Assembly (NCBI GenBank): GCA_014801985.1
Contig: JAAVDD010000011.1
Location: forward strand, 13,775 to 77,774
From: Bacteroides sp.
GTDB lineage: Bacteria; Bacteroidota; Bacteroidia; Bacteroidales; Muribaculaceae
Reading direction: 5' to 3'
Length of the DNA: 64,000 nucleotides
Each line of letters begins with the position of its first letter. Position 1 is the stretch's first letter. Positions 27,195 through 37,176 of this stretch are shown piece after piece. A program made the translations under genes and the position numbers. The notes beneath the pieces were generated by a model. That model saw only the letters and a program-made list of their open reading frames with translations, was not told where the DNA came from and ran no database searches.

Positions 27195-28067
27195 TCAACT
27201 GAGATGATAGGCGATCAGTCCCTGCATGGGAGCGTCGGTAATGTCGGCAATCATGAATCCCTCTTCGTTGGCAGCTTCTCTGAGTAATTCAGAGAAATGA
27301 TAAGCCACGGAGCCGGTGAAGCTCACAGGGAGTCGGTGGGAGTCAGGATATAGGGCTACATTGCGACGGAAGAATTCACGAAATTCCTCTTTCACCATAT
27401 TATATATTAACGGCCGATCCGTATGTTTTCTTATAAAAGGAACGAGCGAGGCAATGAATTTGTTTGCTCCGGGTCGTCGATATGTATTTTCGAGTATTTC
27501 GGGGAGCGATAGATTGCATTCCTTAAGAAATTCCTCCTTCAGTTCTGCAATGGCCGCACTCTTGAAAACCTCTTTTAGAAGGCGTTTCCCAAGTGCTGTG
27601 CCGCTCCCTTCATCTCCCAATATATATCCAAGTGGAGGAATGTTACCTATAATCTTTTCTCCATCGTAAAGGGCTGAGTTGGAGCCTGTGCCGAGAATGG
27701 CGGCCACCCCCGGTTTATGTCCAAGCAGAGCGCGGGCCGCTCCGGTCATGTCGGAGTGGGTTTCAACTTTTACTTCCGGGAAGATCTCATGAAGGGCATG
27801 AGCTACTTTCCTGCATATTTCGGGAGTGGCGCAGCCTGCACCATAGAAATATATCCCTGTGATAGTGCAATCATCCAAACGCACGCTGACTTCTCTGAAG
27901 GCATCGCGAAGTTGCTCCTCATTCATCATTAGGGCATTAAGGCCTTCTGTTGTAAAAGATCGGTTTCCCTTTTTATCCTTATGAAGAAATGCCCATTCGG
28001 TTTTTGTTGAGCCGGCATCTGCAATGAGTATGCCCGGTTCAGATTTCTGGATTGCTTGTGTTGTCAT
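27195..28067 (-). CDS. BadF/BadG-type ATPase, N-acetylglucosamine kinase-like
   Basis: 290 residues in the actin-like ATPase fold: phosphate 1 loop LIADAGSTKTEWAF, adenosine region AILGTGSNSALY, and GYILGDEGSGTALGKRLL, the signature of eukaryote-type GlcNAc kinases. It probably phosphorylates an amino sugar in recycling of wall or host glycans. It is the first gene of the unit that runs to mnmA. The substrate is family inference. Confidence 0.85.
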   Translation of the reverse strand: MTTQAIQKSEPGILIADAGSTKTEWAFLHKDKKGNRSFTTEGLNALMMNEEQLRDAFREVSVRLDDCTITGIYFYGAGCATPEICRKVAHALHEIFPEVKVETHSDMTGAARALLGHKPGVAAILGTGSNSALYDGEKIIGNIPPLGYILGDEGSGTALGKRLLKEVFKSAAIAELKEEFLKECNLSLPEILENTYRRPGANKFIASLVPFIRKHTDRPLIYNMVKEEFREFFRRNVALYPDSHRLPVSFTGSVAYHFSELLREAANEEGFMIADITDAPMQGLIAYHLS

Positions 28068-28158
28068 ATTTATTTGAAAAAGGGATATACCCTTTGATCG
28101 GACTAATTCGAGTGAAGAATGAATGCAAAAATAATAAGTAAAAAGAAAATATGCAAAA

Positions 28159-28184
28159 AAAGCCGCCGGAATCCCGGCGGCTTT
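28159..28184 (-). terminator. Rho-independent terminator of the LRR gene
   Basis: An 11-base perfect stem AAAGCCGCCGG/CCGGCGGCTTT with loop AATC, followed on the minus strand by a T-run. It separates the LRR gene from the kinase-like gene. Confidence 0.92.
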
Positions 28185-28225
28185 CGTGGTTATGATAATC
28201 CTTTTCGATTGTTCTCTATAAAATT

Positions 28226-29290
28226 TTAGAAATCCCAGTTGTTATAACCGATTACGTGAGCCAACATCGGGTCACCCTCTGTGCGGAGGTCGGTGAGAAG
28301 ATTGTTGTTGCTTACGTTGACCAGACGGAGATAAGGATCAAATGATACATCAAGCGTGACAAGCTGGTTGTTGGCTGCATTCACCTGCTGTAGGAAATTG
28401 AGGTTTGAGAGATTCAGATAGGTGAGGTTGTTCCATTCCAGATTGACAAAAGCCAATGACGGTGCATCGGAGATTGTAAAGGTCGATAGACTATTATAAG
28501 GAGCCCAAATCTGATTGATAGCGTTGCAACCCTTCACAGCCAGCTCCACCATGTGGTTGTCGGAGCAGAGAAGCGTTCCGAGAGCCGGCAGGTTCTGGAT
28601 ATAGAGCTTCATAATTTTGTTGCTGTTCACATTGAGGTTCTCAAGTTTCACCAAACCGTCAAGCTGCACACCTGTAAGGTCATTATAGGCAGCATAGAGC
28701 GATTTCAGGTTCTGACACATTGACACGTTGAGTGTGGTCAGACGATTGCTCATCACGTTTAGATACTCCAGATTAGCAAGCGAAGAAACGTCAAGTCCTT
28801 CCAATGCATTCCCGGAGATATTGAATCTCTTGAGGAATGGCACGCCGGAGAGATCGAATTCTGCGATGCGGTTGCGCTGGAGACGAAGATCCTGCATCTG
28901 AGGAGCATTGGTAATAGAGATGGTGTGGATACGGTTCTTTGCTGCGTTCAGGTCGATGAGCACAGGATCCGCATCAACTGTCAGCGATACGATCTTATTG
29001 TCAGACACGTCAACCTTAGTCAAGGCGTCGAATCCTGAAAGATTAAGGTCGCCGGCGAGATCTTTCCCTTTCCAGTCGATTTCAGTCACATGGCCATTTT
29101 CAATCTTTATGCCGGGAGCCACAGCAAGATTGGTCGCATTGACTCCAAGGGCCTGAGCGTTTGTGCCGCCCTTTGCGGAGGGCTGCGAGAGATAGGAGAG
29201 GAGTGCTTTTGCCTCTTTCTTATTCAGACTTTGGGCAAAGCCGCAGCTGATTGTCATCATGGCTGCAAGAAATAATACAGTTCTTTTCAT
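28226..29290 (-). CDS. Secreted leucine-rich repeat protein
   Basis: 354 residues with a signal peptide (about 1-19) and about ten internalin/BspA-like leucine-rich repeats of 20-22 residues (for example NLEYLNVMSNRLTTLNVSM). The N-terminal 80 residues are polar with Ala/Gly. No membrane anchor or sorting domain is seen, so it is periplasmic or surface-exposed. It stands alone between a terminator and a 137-base leader. Binding partner unknown. Confidence 0.9.
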   Translation of the reverse strand: MKRTVLFLAAMMTISCGFAQSLNKKEAKALLSYLSQPSAKGGTNAQALGVNATNLAVAPGIKIENGHVTEIDWKGKDLAGDLNLSGFDALTKVDVSDNKIVSLTVDADPVLIDLNAAKNRIHTISITNAPQMQDLRLQRNRIAEFDLSGVPFLKRFNISGNALEGLDVSSLANLEYLNVMSNRLTTLNVSMCQNLKSLYAAYNDLTGVQLDGLVKLENLNVNSNKIMKLYIQNLPALGTLLCSDNHMVELAVKGCNAINQIWAPYNSLSTFTISDAPSLAFVNLEWNNLTYLNLSNLNFLQQVNAANNQLVTLDVSFDPYLRLVNVSNNNLLTDLRTEGDPMLAHVIGYNNWDF

Positions 29291-29427
29291 AACACTAATG
29301 TTTTAACCTTTTAATTGATGTTGTTTTTACTTTTTGTGTGCTTTTCTTCACCTTTTCGATGTAAACATGAATCTCCGTGCCGATAATCCGACACCTACAA
29401 TCCGTATGTATACGATTTTATAACATT

Positions 29428-29940
29428 TTATCTTTTATAATGGTTTTGGGAGGAAATATAAAAAGTGGAATATCTTTCAAAGAAAATCTCATGGAGCAGT
29501 TTATCGAGTCGATCTTGCAGCAGTTGGATCTCTTTCATAGCTATATTATGGGATTCACTTTCCTTTTTTGCTTCATGGAAAGAGTGTCTCGTTTGCTCGA
29601 TTAGTTGTTCGGCTCCCGTGTAGTCGGCATATTCCATCAATTCCTCTATTTCAAGACAAGCGTTTTCAATGTCGATCAATAGGCATTTTATGCGAATCTT
29701 TTCCCAAAGCATCTCATCCTTAAGATCGCAGAGTTTTCCGGTGGCTTCATCCTGAATGCTTGTAATGTGCCATCCGCAACAGAAAGTACAGTAGTAACTT
29801 CTTGAAGGAGTGTGATCGGAGTGCGCTGTTATTTCCACATAGTTGTATCTTATGAAGTTATCTGCCTTTGATTGGCTCTCAAAAAGCATTTTGCTTCGTC
29901 TGCACCCTATGCAATATACCTTGTTGTTTGTTGGCTTCAT
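29428..29940 (-). CDS. Hypothetical zinc-ribbon/coiled-coil protein
   Basis: 170 residues. An N-terminal metal-binding pattern CIGC (10-13) with CTFCCGWH (51-58) suggests a zinc ribbon. The rest (about 75-155) is charged and helical, likely a coiled coil. I do not recognise the family. A -7 box lies only four bases before the ATG, so its mRNA may be leaderless. Confidence 0.6.
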   Translation of the reverse strand: MKPTNNKVYCIGCRRSKMLFESQSKADNFIRYNYVEITAHSDHTPSRSYYCTFCCGWHITSIQDEATGKLCDLKDEMLWEKIRIKCLLIDIENACLEIEELMEYADYTGAEQLIEQTRHSFHEAKKESESHNIAMKEIQLLQDRLDKLLHEIFFERYSTFYISSQNHYKR

Positions 29941-29944
29941 GTGG

Positions 29945-29952
29945 CAAAGTTA
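29945..29952 (-). promoter_or_regulatory. -7 box of the zinc-ribbon gene
   Basis: On the minus strand TAACTTTG fits TAnnTTTG and is followed by four bases and the ATG at 29940. No -33 motif was fixed. Confidence 0.5.
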
Positions 29953-30114
29953 ATATTTCGCTTCCATTGTTTATTATTGAAAAGGAGAGAGTTAATTAAA
30001 ATTTTAATATTTTTTAAGAAAAAATTCATATTTTTATGAAACTTTTTCTTTCTGGAATGTTATAAGTACAGAAGATCGAAATTCAAGACGTCGAAGAATC
30101 GAGTTGACCATAGA

Positions 30115-30200
30115 GGAAGCTTAAACACACACGCAATGCTTCCGGATTAGAATAAACACGGGTGAAATAACAGGAAGTAGTCTACTCCTTCCGGATTTAG
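30115..30200 (+). promoter_or_regulatory. Leader with two related hairpins
   Basis: Two copies of a motif lie before the 65-residue gene. GGAAGC pairs with GCTTCC followed by CGGATTAG (30115-30150), and GGAAG pairs with CTTCC followed by CGGATTTAG (30173-30200). The repeat of hairpin plus tail suggests a structured 5' leader. Function is not known. Confidence 0.35.
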
Positions 30201-30223
30201 TAATCAAATCAGTATTATTAAAA

Positions 30224-30421
30224 ATGATCGTAATTTTAAAAGCTATGTTAGTCTTGATAATATTGGTGGCTATGGTGATGATCCTTCTTGGCATCAACCA
30301 GCTCTTCTCAGGTAACCTTCAGACAGAGGAAGAGGATATCAATCGTTTTCGCAACGAAATCAATGACAAGGACGACGTTATGACGTCGCAGAATCTATTC
30401 CGTAAATTTTTAGGAAGATAA
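30224..30421 (+). CDS. Small single-helix membrane protein
   Basis: 65 residues: one strong membrane helix (residues 4-26) and a cytoplasmic-type tail rich in Glu, Asp and Asn. A hairpin terminator follows 60 bases after the stop and a structured leader precedes it, so it seems a genuine single-gene unit. No family recognised. Confidence 0.6.
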   Translation: MIVILKAMLVLIILVAMVMILLGINQLFSGNLQTEEEDINRFRNEINDKDDVMTSQNLFRKFLGR

Positions 30422-30480
30422 ATCTTTCTTACAAAGACATCACAACTCAAAAAAACAACTTAAATCAAAAAAAGAAAAAT

Positions 30481-30533
30481 GCCAGCCGGGCGCTTTCCAT
30501 AAAAAGGAAGGTGCCCGGCTGGCGTTTTATATT
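30481..30533 (+). terminator. Rho-independent terminator
   Basis: Perfect 11-base stem GCCAGCCGGGC/GCCCGGCTGGC (30481-30491 and 30513-30523) with a loop that can pair further, followed by GTTTTATATTTTAT. Confidence 0.9.
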
Positions 30534-30570
30534 TTATAGATGTATTGGCCGGAATGGTTAAAAATAACCA

Positions 30571-30601
30571 TTGCGTAGTGTGAAAAACGGTATTAACTTT
30601 G
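30571..30601 (+). promoter_or_regulatory. Bacteroidetes promoter of the DUF1349 gene
   Basis: TTG at 30571-30573, a 20-base spacer and the -7 box TAACTTTG at 30594-30601, 34 bases before ATG 30636. Confidence 0.6.
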
Positions 30602-30635
30602 CAGAAAAAATGATGATTATTTCAAAATAATTGGA

Positions 30636-31286
30636 ATGAAAGCAAGATTTTTTATCCTTTTGTCTGCCCTGATGGGGATTACAGCATCAGCGCAGACACT
30701 TGAAAAGATGAATTGGTTTAACGAACCATCAGAATGGAAAATCAATGGCGACCGACTCTCTATGCAGGTGACCCCAAAGAGTGACTACTGGCGTGTATCT
30801 CACTATGGATTCACCGTGGATGATGCACCATTCTATTATGCGGAATATGGTGGCGAATTTGAAGCAAAGGTCAAGATCACCGGCGATTATAAGGTGAGAT
30901 TCGATCAGGCTGGCATGATGATTCGGCTTGACCATGAGAACTATATAAAGACAGGTATAGAGTTCGTGGATGGTAAATACAACCTTAGTACGGTCGTTAC
31001 CCATAAAACCTCCGACTGGAGTGTCATTGCGCTTGATCGTCCAATGGAGGCAATATGGATAAAAGCGGTTCGTCGCCTGGATGCTGTGGAGATTTTCTAC
31101 TCTTTCGACGATAAGGAATATAAGATGATGCGCAACGCATGGATGGAAGCTAATCACCCCGTGAAGATAGGAATGTTCGCTGCGTGTCCTGACGGTGACG
31201 GATTCGAGGCAACCTTCTCAAATTTCACTGTAACGCATCTTCCTGATAAAGTCAGGACCGATTGGCTCATGAAAAATGCAGAGTGA
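30636..31286 (+). CDS. Secreted DUF1349 domain protein
   Basis: 216 residues with a signal peptide (MKARFFILLSALMGITASA). The rest matches the DUF1349 beta-sandwich (regulation of sugar-binding-like fold): EWKINGDRLSMQVTPKSDYW, AGMMIRLDHENYIKTGIEF, VKIGMFAACPDGDGFEATF. It is probably periplasmic and related to concanavalin-like lectin folds. Its stop touches the stop of the convergent lutC with no intergenic base. Confidence 0.88.
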   Translation: MKARFFILLSALMGITASAQTLEKMNWFNEPSEWKINGDRLSMQVTPKSDYWRVSHYGFTVDDAPFYYAEYGGEFEAKVKITGDYKVRFDQAGMMIRLDHENYIKTGIEFVDGKYNLSTVVTHKTSDWSVIALDRPMEAIWIKAVRRLDAVEIFYSFDDKEYKMMRNAWMEANHPVKIGMFAACPDGDGFEATFSNFTVTHLPDKVRTDWLMKNAE

Positions 31287-31889
31287 TCAGTAGAGCAGAA
31301 CTGTAAGGGAAATGGGGCCTTGTGCCCCGGTGATATGGACAGCCTCGATATCGGCAGTGGCGGATGGTCCTGAGAATAGAGAGGAGTATTGTATTTTTGA
31401 TAAATCCATTCGGGCGTATGCATCCTGAAGACCGGCAACGATTCGGGAGCGGTCGAGCAAAAGATAAAGATCTATAGCCAACAGACCGTTTGCCATACGT
31501 CCGAATGTCTCTGGTTCTACAAGTATGCTTCCTGTTTCACCTATTCCAAGAGTCCCTTCTCCTACGCAGGCCTGTAGTTTATGTGCATCGGAGGGAACGG
31601 GGAGTTGGTCGAGCGAGATATTACCGTCATATTCCTTGAGTGCACTGAAAACAAGAGCAGACTCTGATTGCATAATATTCTCCTTTAACCAGGCAATGGC
31701 TTCAGCCCTGGATTTTATATCCACCACCTTTCCATCGAATCCCTCTACATGCCTAATAAAGTTTTCCAATGGATCGCCGGCAATGGGGAATAACGGAAGG
31801 TCTGGATGTTCGATTGCCTGTGGGCGATTGGCACGGACACGGGCAAGGATTCTTTCACGTGCATTAAGTATGCTGTTATCTTTATTCAT
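31287..31889 (-). CDS. lutC: Lactate utilization protein C (LUD domain)
   Basis: 200 residues of the LutC/YkgG family, with GEGTLGIGETGSILVEPETF as the LUD-domain core. It is part of the LutABC complex that oxidises L-lactate to pyruvate. It is nine bases after lutB on the same strand. Its stop codon directly abuts the stop of the convergent DUF1349 gene. Confidence 0.9.
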   Translation of the reverse strand: MNKDNSILNARERILARVRANRPQAIEHPDLPLFPIAGDPLENFIRHVEGFDGKVVDIKSRAEAIAWLKENIMQSESALVFSALKEYDGNISLDQLPVPSDAHKLQACVGEGTLGIGETGSILVEPETFGRMANGLLAIDLYLLLDRSRIVAGLQDAYARMDLSKIQYSSLFSGPSATADIEAVHITGAQGPISLTVLLY

Positions 31890-31897
31890 GACATTTC

Positions 31898-33298
31898 TTA
31901 TTTATCATTACCGGTTTCATCGTTCTCTTTTGAGAAATTTTCCTTATACCATTCTCTGAAAGTCTTTTCGGGAGGAATGGGATTCTTATGCCATTCGGCC
32001 CAGGGATTCATGCCGCTCTCAGTAATTGCGGAAGGTAGATGTCGCAAAGCCCAGAGACCGAGCTTTTCTGCATGTTGTAGATCTGTGGAGTTGCGAAGGG
32101 CCATTCCCATCAAACCCTCCTCCAGATCATGAGAGAAAAGCGACTCATGATTCTCGACCACCACCTGACGCCAATAGAAAATGAGTTCGGGGAGGGGGAT
32201 TTTCACGGGACATACATCCCCGCAGGAACCGCAATGTGTGCATGAGAAGGGGAGACGTGCATAGCGATGAAGATCATAGGAAGGCATGAGTGCGAGACCA
32301 AGAGGCCCCATATAATTGGCATCGTATGAAATGCCGGAGGTGCGACGGAAAACGGGACATGTATTCATACACGTTCCGCAGCGCATACATTTAAGTATTT
32401 CCCAATATGATTGCCCCAGTCGCTCGGATCGGCCGTTATCGAGAAGAACGACATGAATATCCTGGCCCTGTGCAGGCGCGGAGATATGGGAGGTGTATTG
32501 AGTGATATCATAGCCCAAAGAACTGCGTGACAGGAGACGCAGGAAGAGTGGTAGATCTTTTTGAGAGGGTATGATTTTCTCTATCCCAATCGAGATAATG
32601 AGCAGGGGAGGAATAGTGGCACAAATATCGACATCTCCTTCGTTTGAACACATAACCACCGTTCCCGTATCTGCAACGGCATAGTTACATCCTATCATTC
32701 CGGCTTGTGCCTTTACATATCGTTTACGCATATCGGCACGCATCACGCTATTCAGATAAACCGGATCGTCATTGGATGGGTCGGATCCAAGTTTATCAGC
32801 AAAGATTCGGGCCACATCGGTACGCAGTTTATGGATGGCCGGCATCACGATATGGCTGTCGCGCTGATTGTCGAGTTGCTGTATTCGCTCGCCAAGGTCT
32901 GATTCGTTAACCTCAATTCCATTCTTTTCAAGATGCTCTCGCATGGCACATTCATCCATTGTCATTGATTTCCCTTTAGTGAGAGTGGAGACATCATGCG
33001 AGCGAAGTATATCCAACACTATATCATTGTGATCATCCGCAGATTCGGCCCAATGGACAATTATACCTCTCGATTTTAGATTCTCTTCAAATTGTACAAG
33101 ATATTCGTCGAGATGCGAGAGAGAGTTTTTCTTTATTTCAGAAGCAAGATCGCGCATTTCTTCCCATTCCGGGAGTGTGTTGGCTACCTTGTCGCGACGC
33201 ATTCTGGCTGCCCAAAGGCAACGGTCGTTGCTTTCGCGATGAGGGGTGTCGGCTATAAATTCTGCGCCGAGTTTTACTTGGTTAACCTGTCTGCTCAT
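31898..33298 (-). CDS. lutB: Lactate utilization iron-sulfur protein B
   Basis: 466 residues. N-terminal LUD domain (AQAGMIGCNYAVADTGTVVM) followed by a double 4Fe-4S ferredoxin module, CMRCGTCMNTCPVF and CTHCGSCGDVCPVK. This is the standard LutB architecture of the cytoplasmic lactate-oxidising complex. It is followed by lutC and preceded by lutA with five bases between. Confidence 0.95.
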   Translation of the reverse strand: MSRQVNQVKLGAEFIADTPHRESNDRCLWAARMRRDKVANTLPEWEEMRDLASEIKKNSLSHLDEYLVQFEENLKSRGIIVHWAESADDHNDIVLDILRSHDVSTLTKGKSMTMDECAMREHLEKNGIEVNESDLGERIQQLDNQRDSHIVMPAIHKLRTDVARIFADKLGSDPSNDDPVYLNSVMRADMRKRYVKAQAGMIGCNYAVADTGTVVMCSNEGDVDICATIPPLLIISIGIEKIIPSQKDLPLFLRLLSRSSLGYDITQYTSHISAPAQGQDIHVVLLDNGRSERLGQSYWEILKCMRCGTCMNTCPVFRRTSGISYDANYMGPLGLALMPSYDLHRYARLPFSCTHCGSCGDVCPVKIPLPELIFYWRQVVVENHESLFSHDLEEGLMGMALRNSTDLQHAEKLGLWALRHLPSAITESGMNPWAEWHKNPIPPEKTFREWYKENFSKENDETGNDK

Positions 33299-33303
33299 GG
33301 TGC

Positions 33304-34047
33304 TTAATTTGCGTCGCCGTTTAATATCTCGGCGATATAGTAAAACTTAATATCCAATCCAAATTTTCGTGCCACGCACGACTGATGAAGTAGGCAGGAC
33401 ATATCCTGCGAAGTGACGTATTTAAATCCATTTCTGGCATAGTCGTTCACTTTGTCAAGTCCTTGCTGTCCGGAGCAGCTTTGATCCCATATTGCAAAAG
33501 TGCCACCGAATCCGCAGCACTCATCATGACGAGTGGCATACCCGACTTCAATTCCATCTACAAGATTCAGCAGATCGGCAGTCTTTGAGAAATCTTCAAT
33601 CATCAGCTCCGTAGGACGTGCCTCGTTAAGATAGCGGAGTGAATGACAGCCGTTGTGAAGGGCCACTCTATGCGGAAAAGAAGCCCAGGGGAGGGAATCA
33701 ACTTTTATTATATCGTGAAGAAATGTGACCAAATCCACCGAAGACTGACGTATATGGATGATTTCCGGAGTCTGAGGCAAATCTTCAAAGTGATTGCGGA
33801 ACTGGTCGGCACATATACCTGACGGCATCACGATATGGTCGTAACCAGCAAGATGAGAGGCCACAGAACTCTCCACTTTACACGCGGTGTGCGCATAGCC
33901 CATATCCTTCATTGGAAGTCCGCAACAAGTGGCAGACTCAATAAACTCCGGATTGAGTCCGAGGCGTTTAAGGAGTTTGAACGATGAGATGGCAGCCTGA
34001 GGTGCTATCGCATCAATATAACAAGGGACAAAAAATCCGATTTTCAT
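33304..34047 (-). CDS. lutA: Lactate utilization Fe-S protein A
   Basis: 247 residues with two CCG-type cysteine-rich domains (CCGLPMKDMG and CCGFGGTFAIWD) that bind Fe-S clusters, as in LutA/GlpC/HdrB proteins. It is the first gene of lutABC. Electron acceptor and regulator are not visible in the window. Confidence 0.94.
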   Translation of the reverse strand: MKIGFFVPCYIDAIAPQAAISSFKLLKRLGLNPEFIESATCCGLPMKDMGYAHTACKVESSVASHLAGYDHIVMPSGICADQFRNHFEDLPQTPEIIHIRQSSVDLVTFLHDIIKVDSLPWASFPHRVALHNGCHSLRYLNEARPTELMIEDFSKTADLLNLVDGIEVGYATRHDECCGFGGTFAIWDQSCSGQQGLDKVNDYARNGFKYVTSQDMSCLLHQSCVARKFGLDIKFYYIAEILNGDAN

Positions 34048-34515
34048 AGATATAGTGATTTGGAATTAGGCAGCCGAGAAAACCAAGGCTAAAAGAAAAA
34101 CAAACATAAAAAATGATTTGTTTATAATTTGATTTAAGCTTACACAAAATTAATTATACGGATGGAAATAAAGAAAAAACGATTTGATGAGTTGACTTCC
34201 AACGAACTATTGTAATAAGTAATAGAGGAACTATGCGCTTGATGAATTTGTTATTATACATTGTTGAGATAATAATTTCACTTTGCAGGACAGTTTTCTA
34301 TACATAGCTGGTAGATTCTATTAATCAATGAGATTATTGGTGAGAATAGGAGGGATGGAGAATAGTAATTTAGAATGAATTTAAATAAGGGGCAACAAAA
34401 ACAATTTAACCTGAAGTTTTGTTTAAAATTTAAGTATTTGGAGGGTTTATACCTTCCCATCTGAAAAGATGGAAAAACTCATACCGGAAAAACAAATATC
34501 CTAAATCTATAATTT
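34048..34515 (+). other. Intergenic region and putative urease leader
   Basis: 468 bases between the divergent lutA and ureA, AT-rich and without a supportable gene. Near its right end two hairpins lie in tandem: GGAGG/CCTTCC (34440-34457) and CCATCT-GAAA-AGATGG (34457-34472), the second with a GNRA-type loop. ATACCGGAAAAACAA follows, and a similar ATACGGAAAAACAA precedes ureE. I found no convincing -7 box, so the urease promoter remains unplaced. Confidence 0.4.
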
Positions 34516-34818
34516 ATGCATTTTACGCCAAAAGAACAAGACAAACTCACCCTTCTGATGGTCGGACTCATTGCCGAGCGTCGACTCAAGAAAGGCCTGA
34601 AGTTGAATTACCCAGAGTCCGTGGCATATATCACAAGCTGCGCACTTGAAGGAGCAAGAGAAGGAAAAACCGTAGAAGAGGTTATGCACGATGCTGCTAA
34701 TGTCCTGACAAAGGAACAGGTAATGGACGGCGTGGCTGATATGATCACACTTCTCCAGGTTGAAGCCGTTTTCACTGACGGTTCACGTCTGGTAAGTATC
34801 CATCATCCAATCAAGTGA
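34516..34818 (+). CDS. ureA: Urease subunit gamma
   Basis: 100 residues, the typical single-subunit UreA of a three-polypeptide urease. [20 protein letters not shown] and [20 protein letters not shown] are characteristic. It assembles with UreB and UreC. First gene of the urease cluster, 44 bases before ureB. Confidence 0.97.
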   Translation: MHFTPKEQDKLTLLMVGLIAERRLKKGLKLNYPESVAYITSCALEGAREGKTVEEVMHDAANVLTKEQVMDGVADMITLLQVEAVFTDGSRLVSIHHPIK

Positions 34819-34862
34819 TCATTCCTTAAAAACAACTTCATTCATTATTAAGAAACAGAATT

Positions 34863-35426
34863 ATGAGCGATACAACAGCCAATACACAGCAAAACGCAGC
34901 TGAGGCTACCTATTCTCAGCCCAATGGCGTTTTCCCCGGCAATCCTCCGATTGCCTATCCCAACACTCCGGGCTTCACTCCCAAAGAGGCAGTGCCCGTA
35001 GGTGGCGTTATCCTCGCTGATGGCGACATAACTTATAATGCAGATCGACGCACAGTGAAACTTGTGGTTCGCAACACGGGCGACCGTCCGGTGCAGATCG
35101 GCTCTCACTTCCATTTCTTCGAGGTGAACAGATACATGGAGTTCGACCGAAGCAAGGCTTTCGGTTATCATCTCAATATCCCGGCTACCACAGCCGTGCG
35201 TTTCGAGCCCGGTGAAGAGAAAGAGGTTGAGCTTGTGGCTTATTCAGGCAAGCGTAGAGTGATCGGTTTCGACGACCTCGTAAACGGATACACCGGTCTT
35301 GAGGATACTCCGACATTCTATCCCAAGAAGATAGAGGCAATGCGCAGAGTGAAGGAATATGGATATAAAACCGTGTCGGAAGATGAAGCCGAAGCGGAAT
35401 ACACAGAAAACGAAATTAAAAAATAA
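34863..35426 (+). CDS. ureB: Urease subunit beta with long extensions
   Basis: 187 residues against about 100-120 in most UreB proteins. The conserved body (about 45-150) contains [35 protein letters not shown] and [13 protein letters not shown]. Extra are about 44 N-terminal residues rich in Ala, Thr, Gln and Pro, and about 38 C-terminal residues ending in acidic residues. I keep ATG 34863 because it follows ureA closely; residues 1-44 lack another Met. What the extensions do is unknown; altered assembly is possible. Confidence 0.95.
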   Translation: MSDTTANTQQNAAEATYSQPNGVFPGNPPIAYPNTPGFTPKEAVPVGGVILADGDITYNADRRTVKLVVRNTGDRPVQIGSHFHFFEVNRYMEFDRSKAFGYHLNIPATTAVRFEPGEEKEVELVAYSGKRRVIGFDDLVNGYTGLEDTPTFYPKKIEAMRRVKEYGYKTVSEDEAEAEYTENEIKK

Positions 35427-35432
35427 TCCGCC

Positions 35433-37151
35433 ATGGCAGTAGTTTCGAGACAGGAAAATAATATGCTCTTCGGTCCGACCGTAGGAGATAAGATCAGATT
35501 GGGAAACACCGATCTATATGTAGAGATTGAGAAAGATCTCCGTGTATATGGAGATGAGGTTGTCTATGGCGGCGGCAAGACTTTGCGTGACGGCATGGGT
35601 TTGGCAAATGAATGCACTTCTGATGGTGGAAGCCTTGATCTTGTGATCACTAATGTCACTATCCTTGACCCGGTATTAGGCGTGGTGAAAGCTGACGTAG
35701 GTATTAAGGATGGCAAGATCGCAGGAGTTGGAAAGGCAGGTAACCCCAATATCATGAAGGGCGTTTCTCCCGATCTTGTTACCGGTCCTTCCACCGATGC
35801 CATTTCCGGAGAACACATGATTCTTACAGCTGCCGGTATTGACGGTCACGTTCACATGGTGGCTCCCCAGCAGGCATACGAGTGTCTTTCTAATGGTATC
35901 ACTACTCTGATAGGTGGCGGTATCGGTCCGACAGATGGCTCTAATGGTACGACAATCACTTCCGGCCCTTGGAATATCGAGAAGATGCTTCAGGCTGCCG
36001 ATTCTCTCCCCATCAACTTAGGTTTCCTTGGTAAAGGTAACTGCTCTACAGCTGAGATTCTTCGTAACCAGCTTGAAGCTGGAGCCTGTGGTTTCAAGAT
36101 TCATGAGGACTGGGGTGCAACTCCGGCTGCAATCCGCACTTGTATGGAGATTGCCGATAATTTTGACGTTCAAGTTGCAATTCATACCGATACTCTTAAT
36201 GAGAGTGGTTACGTTGAGGATACTCTTGCGGCAATCGATGGTCGCACCATCCACACTTACCACACAGAGGGTGCCGGTGGTGGTCATGCTCCCGACCTTC
36301 TCAAGGTGGCTTCAATGATGAATGTGCTTCCTTCATCCACCAACCCGACTCTTCCTTTCGGTATCAACTCACAGGCTGAGCTTTTCGATATGATTATGGT
36401 TTGTCATAACCTTAATCCTCAGATTCCTTCCGATGTTGCATTCGCAGAGAGCCGTGTTCGTCCTGAAACTCAGGCTGCAGAGAATGTGTTCCATGATCTT
36501 GGTATTATCTCCATGGTTTCTTCCGACTCTCAGGCGATGGGTCGAGTAGGAGAATCGTTCATGCGTACATTCCAGATGGCTTCCTATATGAAGTCTGTAA
36601 GAGGTAAGCTTCCTGAGGATTCAGATAGCAATGACAACTTCCGTGTGCTTCGTTATCTTGCTCAGATCACTCTTAACCCCGCTATCTGTTACGGTATATC
36701 TGATGTGCTCGGTTCTATAGAGAAGGGCAAGATGGCTGACCTCGTTCTTTGGGAACCTGCCTTCTTCGGCACTAAGCCTCAACTCGTGATCAAGGGTGGC
36801 TTCATCAACTGGGCAAATATGGGTGATCCCAATGCATCGCTCACCACTCCACAGCCTAAGATTATGCGCCCGATGTATGGTGCATTCGGCGAAGCTCTGT
36901 TCAAAACACGCTTCAGCTTCGTAAGCCAGGCTTCTATGGCTAACAATATTGGTGAGAAATATGGTTTGAAGAGTCTGCTCTATCCTGTGAAGGGCACTCG
37001 TCAGTTGACAAAACAGGATATGGTCCGCAATGGTGCCACTCCTCGTATCGAGGTCAATCCTGAGACATTCGACGTTACTGTTGACGGTTATCTTGCAACC
37101 GTGCCGCCTGCTAAGGAGCTTCCCTTGGGTCAGCTTTATTGGTTCAGCTAA
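35433..37151 (+). CDS. ureC: Urease subunit alpha (catalytic)
   Basis: 572 residues, full length. It hydrolyses urea to ammonia and carbamate at a dinuclear nickel site. Nickel ligands are in [14 protein letters not shown], the carbamylated Lys in [10 protein letters not shown], further His ligands in HTDTLNE and [12 protein letters not shown], and the flap His in [17 protein letters not shown], which matches the urease active-site pattern even with Asn in place of the second His. It follows ureB by six bases and ends before a hairpin terminator. Confidence 0.99.
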   Translation: MAVVSRQENNMLFGPTVGDKIRLGNTDLYVEIEKDLRVYGDEVVYGGGKTLRDGMGLANECTSDGGSLDLVITNVTILDPVLGVVKADVGIKDGKIAGVGKAGNPNIMKGVSPDLVTGPSTDAISGEHMILTAAGIDGHVHMVAPQQAYECLSNGITTLIGGGIGPTDGSNGTTITSGPWNIEKMLQAADSLPINLGFLGKGNCSTAEILRNQLEAGACGFKIHEDWGATPAAIRTCMEIADNFDVQVAIHTDTLNESGYVEDTLAAIDGRTIHTYHTEGAGGGHAPDLLKVASMMNVLPSSTNPTLPFGINSQAELFDMIMVCHNLNPQIPSDVAFAESRVRPETQAAENVFHDLGIISMVSSDSQAMGRVGESFMRTFQMASYMKSVRGKLPEDSDSNDNFRVLRYLAQITLNPAICYGISDVLGSIEKGKMADLVLWEPAFFGTKPQLVIKGGFINWANMGDPNASLTTPQPKIMRPMYGAFGEALFKTRFSFVSQASMANNIGEKYGLKSLLYPVKGTRQLTKQDMVRNGATPRIEVNPETFDVTVDGYLATVPPAKELPLGQLYWFS

Positions 37152-37176
37152 TACTTATTTAAAAATAATGATAAAG

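Noticed and set aside
31280..31295. TGATCA at the touching stops of two convergent genes
   Set aside because: Simple result of adjacent stop codons, not a regulatory palindrome.
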